A DNA stretch of 64,000 nt, taken from the NCBI GenBank assembly GCA_001247695.2, contig LGRX02034436.1, positions 1 to 64,000 on the forward strand, written 5' to 3'. The translations under genes and the position numbers were made by a program. This document shows, piece after piece, positions 62,733 through 64,000 of this stretch (its first letter is position 1; every line of letters begins with the position of its first letter). Below the pieces are notes generated by a model that saw nothing but the letters and a program-made list of their open reading frames with translations, did no database searches and had not been told where the DNA came from. This stretch comes from Cymbomonas tetramitiformis (lineage: Eukaryota; Chlorophyta; Pyramimonadophyceae; Pyramimonadales; Pyramimonadaceae).

Positions 62733-64000
62733 CCAGAGCCGTCCCGCCCAACGTCCTCAGCAGGAAGTTCCACCTGCTGGCGTCCAACCTCCGCAGCTCC
62801 ATGCGGACTTGCTCGCAGATTGCTGCGATTTTATTGTCCCAGCGCGCCATCGACCTTCCGAAGGACATCGAGAACCTCCTGGCCCTGGAGGAGCTCGAGG
62901 GCAACGAGCCAGAGAGCGCGGTCGAGCAACCCACCGAGGTCAACGAACACGAGCTTGAGGACATGCTCGCCACGGTGGTGCAGGGAGTGGAAGAGGGAGC
63001 AGAAAGCGCAGAACGCCAGATGGACGAGGAGTTGCCACTGGATGAGATGCCCGACGGCGTGGTCGACAGTGTCACCGCCCGATGTGCAGCCGCTGCCTGC
63101 GTGAGCGACCTGGGGGTGGTCGACTTCAGTGACCATGGGCATGTCCGGGCCGGCACCATCAAGACCCGTGCCTACGACTCGCTGAGGGAGAAGATGAAGC
63201 AGCACCTGACTGAGGAGCAGGCGCTGCTGATGACACAGGTGCAGCCCATCTGCAAATTGCAGAATGCCACTCTGTATGAGGGCTTGGCGTTGGTGTCATC
63301 CGGTGGTGAGCTCATGCTCTATCGGGCGATCCTCATGGACACCGGCGCCAACTGTAACATCATTTCCATCGCGGTCGTGAGGCGGCTGGCTGGGCCTCAC
63401 GGTGTACGAGGCCAGCACCGGCACCAAGGTCACCAGGTGTGACAACAGCCCGACGGAGTTCACGCATTACTGTCACGTGGACGTCATACTGGCTGCGGGC
63501 ACACCGCACATGACTCTTCACCGGCTACACGCCTTCGTGACGTTCGAGCCCGAGAACTCTTGGGATCTGCTGATAGGCACTGGGCCGTTGAAGAACTCCC
63601 TCATGATTGACATCAAGCTTGGGAGTGGCGTGGCCGTGTCGCATGCGCCCTCGATTCTGGGTATGGACGCCCAGGTGGTGCTCCCGCTGGTGGACATGAC
63701 GCCACCCAAGCGTCCCAACCTACCCAGGCGATTGGACCCGGCTGTGTGCTTGACGACGGAGATCTTTGGCCAGGATGTGGTGTGCGAGTGGCCATCGCAC
63801 CAACCTCCCAGCGCGAGGGAGGAGAGGATAGCTGCTTCTGGTGTACGCCCTGAGCACATTGATGACGGTGAGGTGTCGCCATTGCCGTCACCTTTGCCTT
63901 CGCCGAGAGAGCCTGGCGAACTCCCACGACCTCGTGTCAGCACGCACGCGGAGCTGCAGCGACGGAATCGCACGTGGACATGCCCTCTTGATAGCCGCCG
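62733..64000 (+). CDS. Gypsy 2 gag C-terminus and protease (frameshift)
   Basis: The gag frame continues from the hAT border: VPPNVLSRKFHLLASNLRSS, acidic stretches, then LMDTGANCNIIS, the aspartic protease active site, intact. At about 63390 a single extra base in GGG shifts the frame; TVYEASTGTKVTRCDNSP, TFEPENSWDLLIGTGPL (protease flap and DTG-distal region) and a Pro-rich linker follow to the window end. Because the hAT itself is clean, this shift may be the only lesion in the visible coding part. Confidence 0.82.

Larger units (their letters stand above)
54470..64000 (+). mobile_element. Ty3/gypsy element 2 (5' part; runs off window)
   Basis: A non-coding leader (about 54470-56258) with structured repeats precedes a gag frame, which continues after the hAT insertion into a protease with an intact MDTGAN motif. 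RT lies beyond the window. A possible 5' LTR start is TGTTAGAGCTGG at about 54472, with TATAAG at about 54573, but no LTR partner is available to prove it. Confidence 0.8.

Overview
The window is eukaryotic nuclear DNA that is very rich in transposons. Spliceosomal introns with GT..AG borders can be read in several genes. Nearly every coding block belongs to a LINE, a Ty3/gypsy element, a hAT transposon or a multigene island. The host is most likely an alga: the LINE carries both an APE and a restriction-like endonuclease, a combination known from the Dualen/RandI clade first described in Chlamydomonas. I cannot name the species.

Layout. 1-5.6 kb: a satellite-like direct repeat, a DUF7869-type gene on the minus strand (822-3127), a tRNA-like sequence and a 69-bp palindromic minisatellite. 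5.6-9.6 kb: two exons of an Msp1/ATAD1-like AAA ATPase, then AT-rich, microsatellite-laden DNA. 9.6-12.5 kb: an unknown gene diverging from a second DUF7869-type gene, whose intron is packed with palindromic repeats and which breaks off at the next block. 12.5-14.35 and 29.7-31.0 kb: tandem arrays of 209-bp and 434-bp units. 14.35-29.7 kb: a 15-kb LINE (ORF1, duplicated Ulp1-like domain, APE endonuclease, RT, RNase H, zinc motif, restriction-like endonuclease) inserted into the 434-bp array, now with several frameshifts. 31-43 kb: an island of non-transposon-like genes (RING-CH protein, protein kinase, possible 2OG oxygenase with zinc cluster, OTU protease, MYND protein, a second OTU-like fragment, a second RING-like protein, several unknowns). 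43-51.9 kb: a decayed chromodomain gypsy element broken by four insertions. 52.3-54.4 kb: a fold-back element and a non-autonomous hAT carrying a small two-exon gene. 54.4 kb to the end: a second gypsy element with a hairpin-repeat leader, interrupted by an intact 4.4-kb hAT.

How the parts relate. The hAT at 58338-62732 has 15-bp terminal inverted repeats and a perfect 8-bp target duplication, and the gypsy frame continues exactly across it. A 185-bp relative with matching termini and its own 8-bp duplication interrupts the OTU gene at 36.1 kb, so this hAT family has probably been recently active. The 209/434-bp arrays are built from the hairpin module found upstream of several island genes, which links satellite and gene island. 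Two OTU-type and two RING-type proteins, a kinase and a MYND protein suggest a ubiquitin-signalling theme; that function is inference only.
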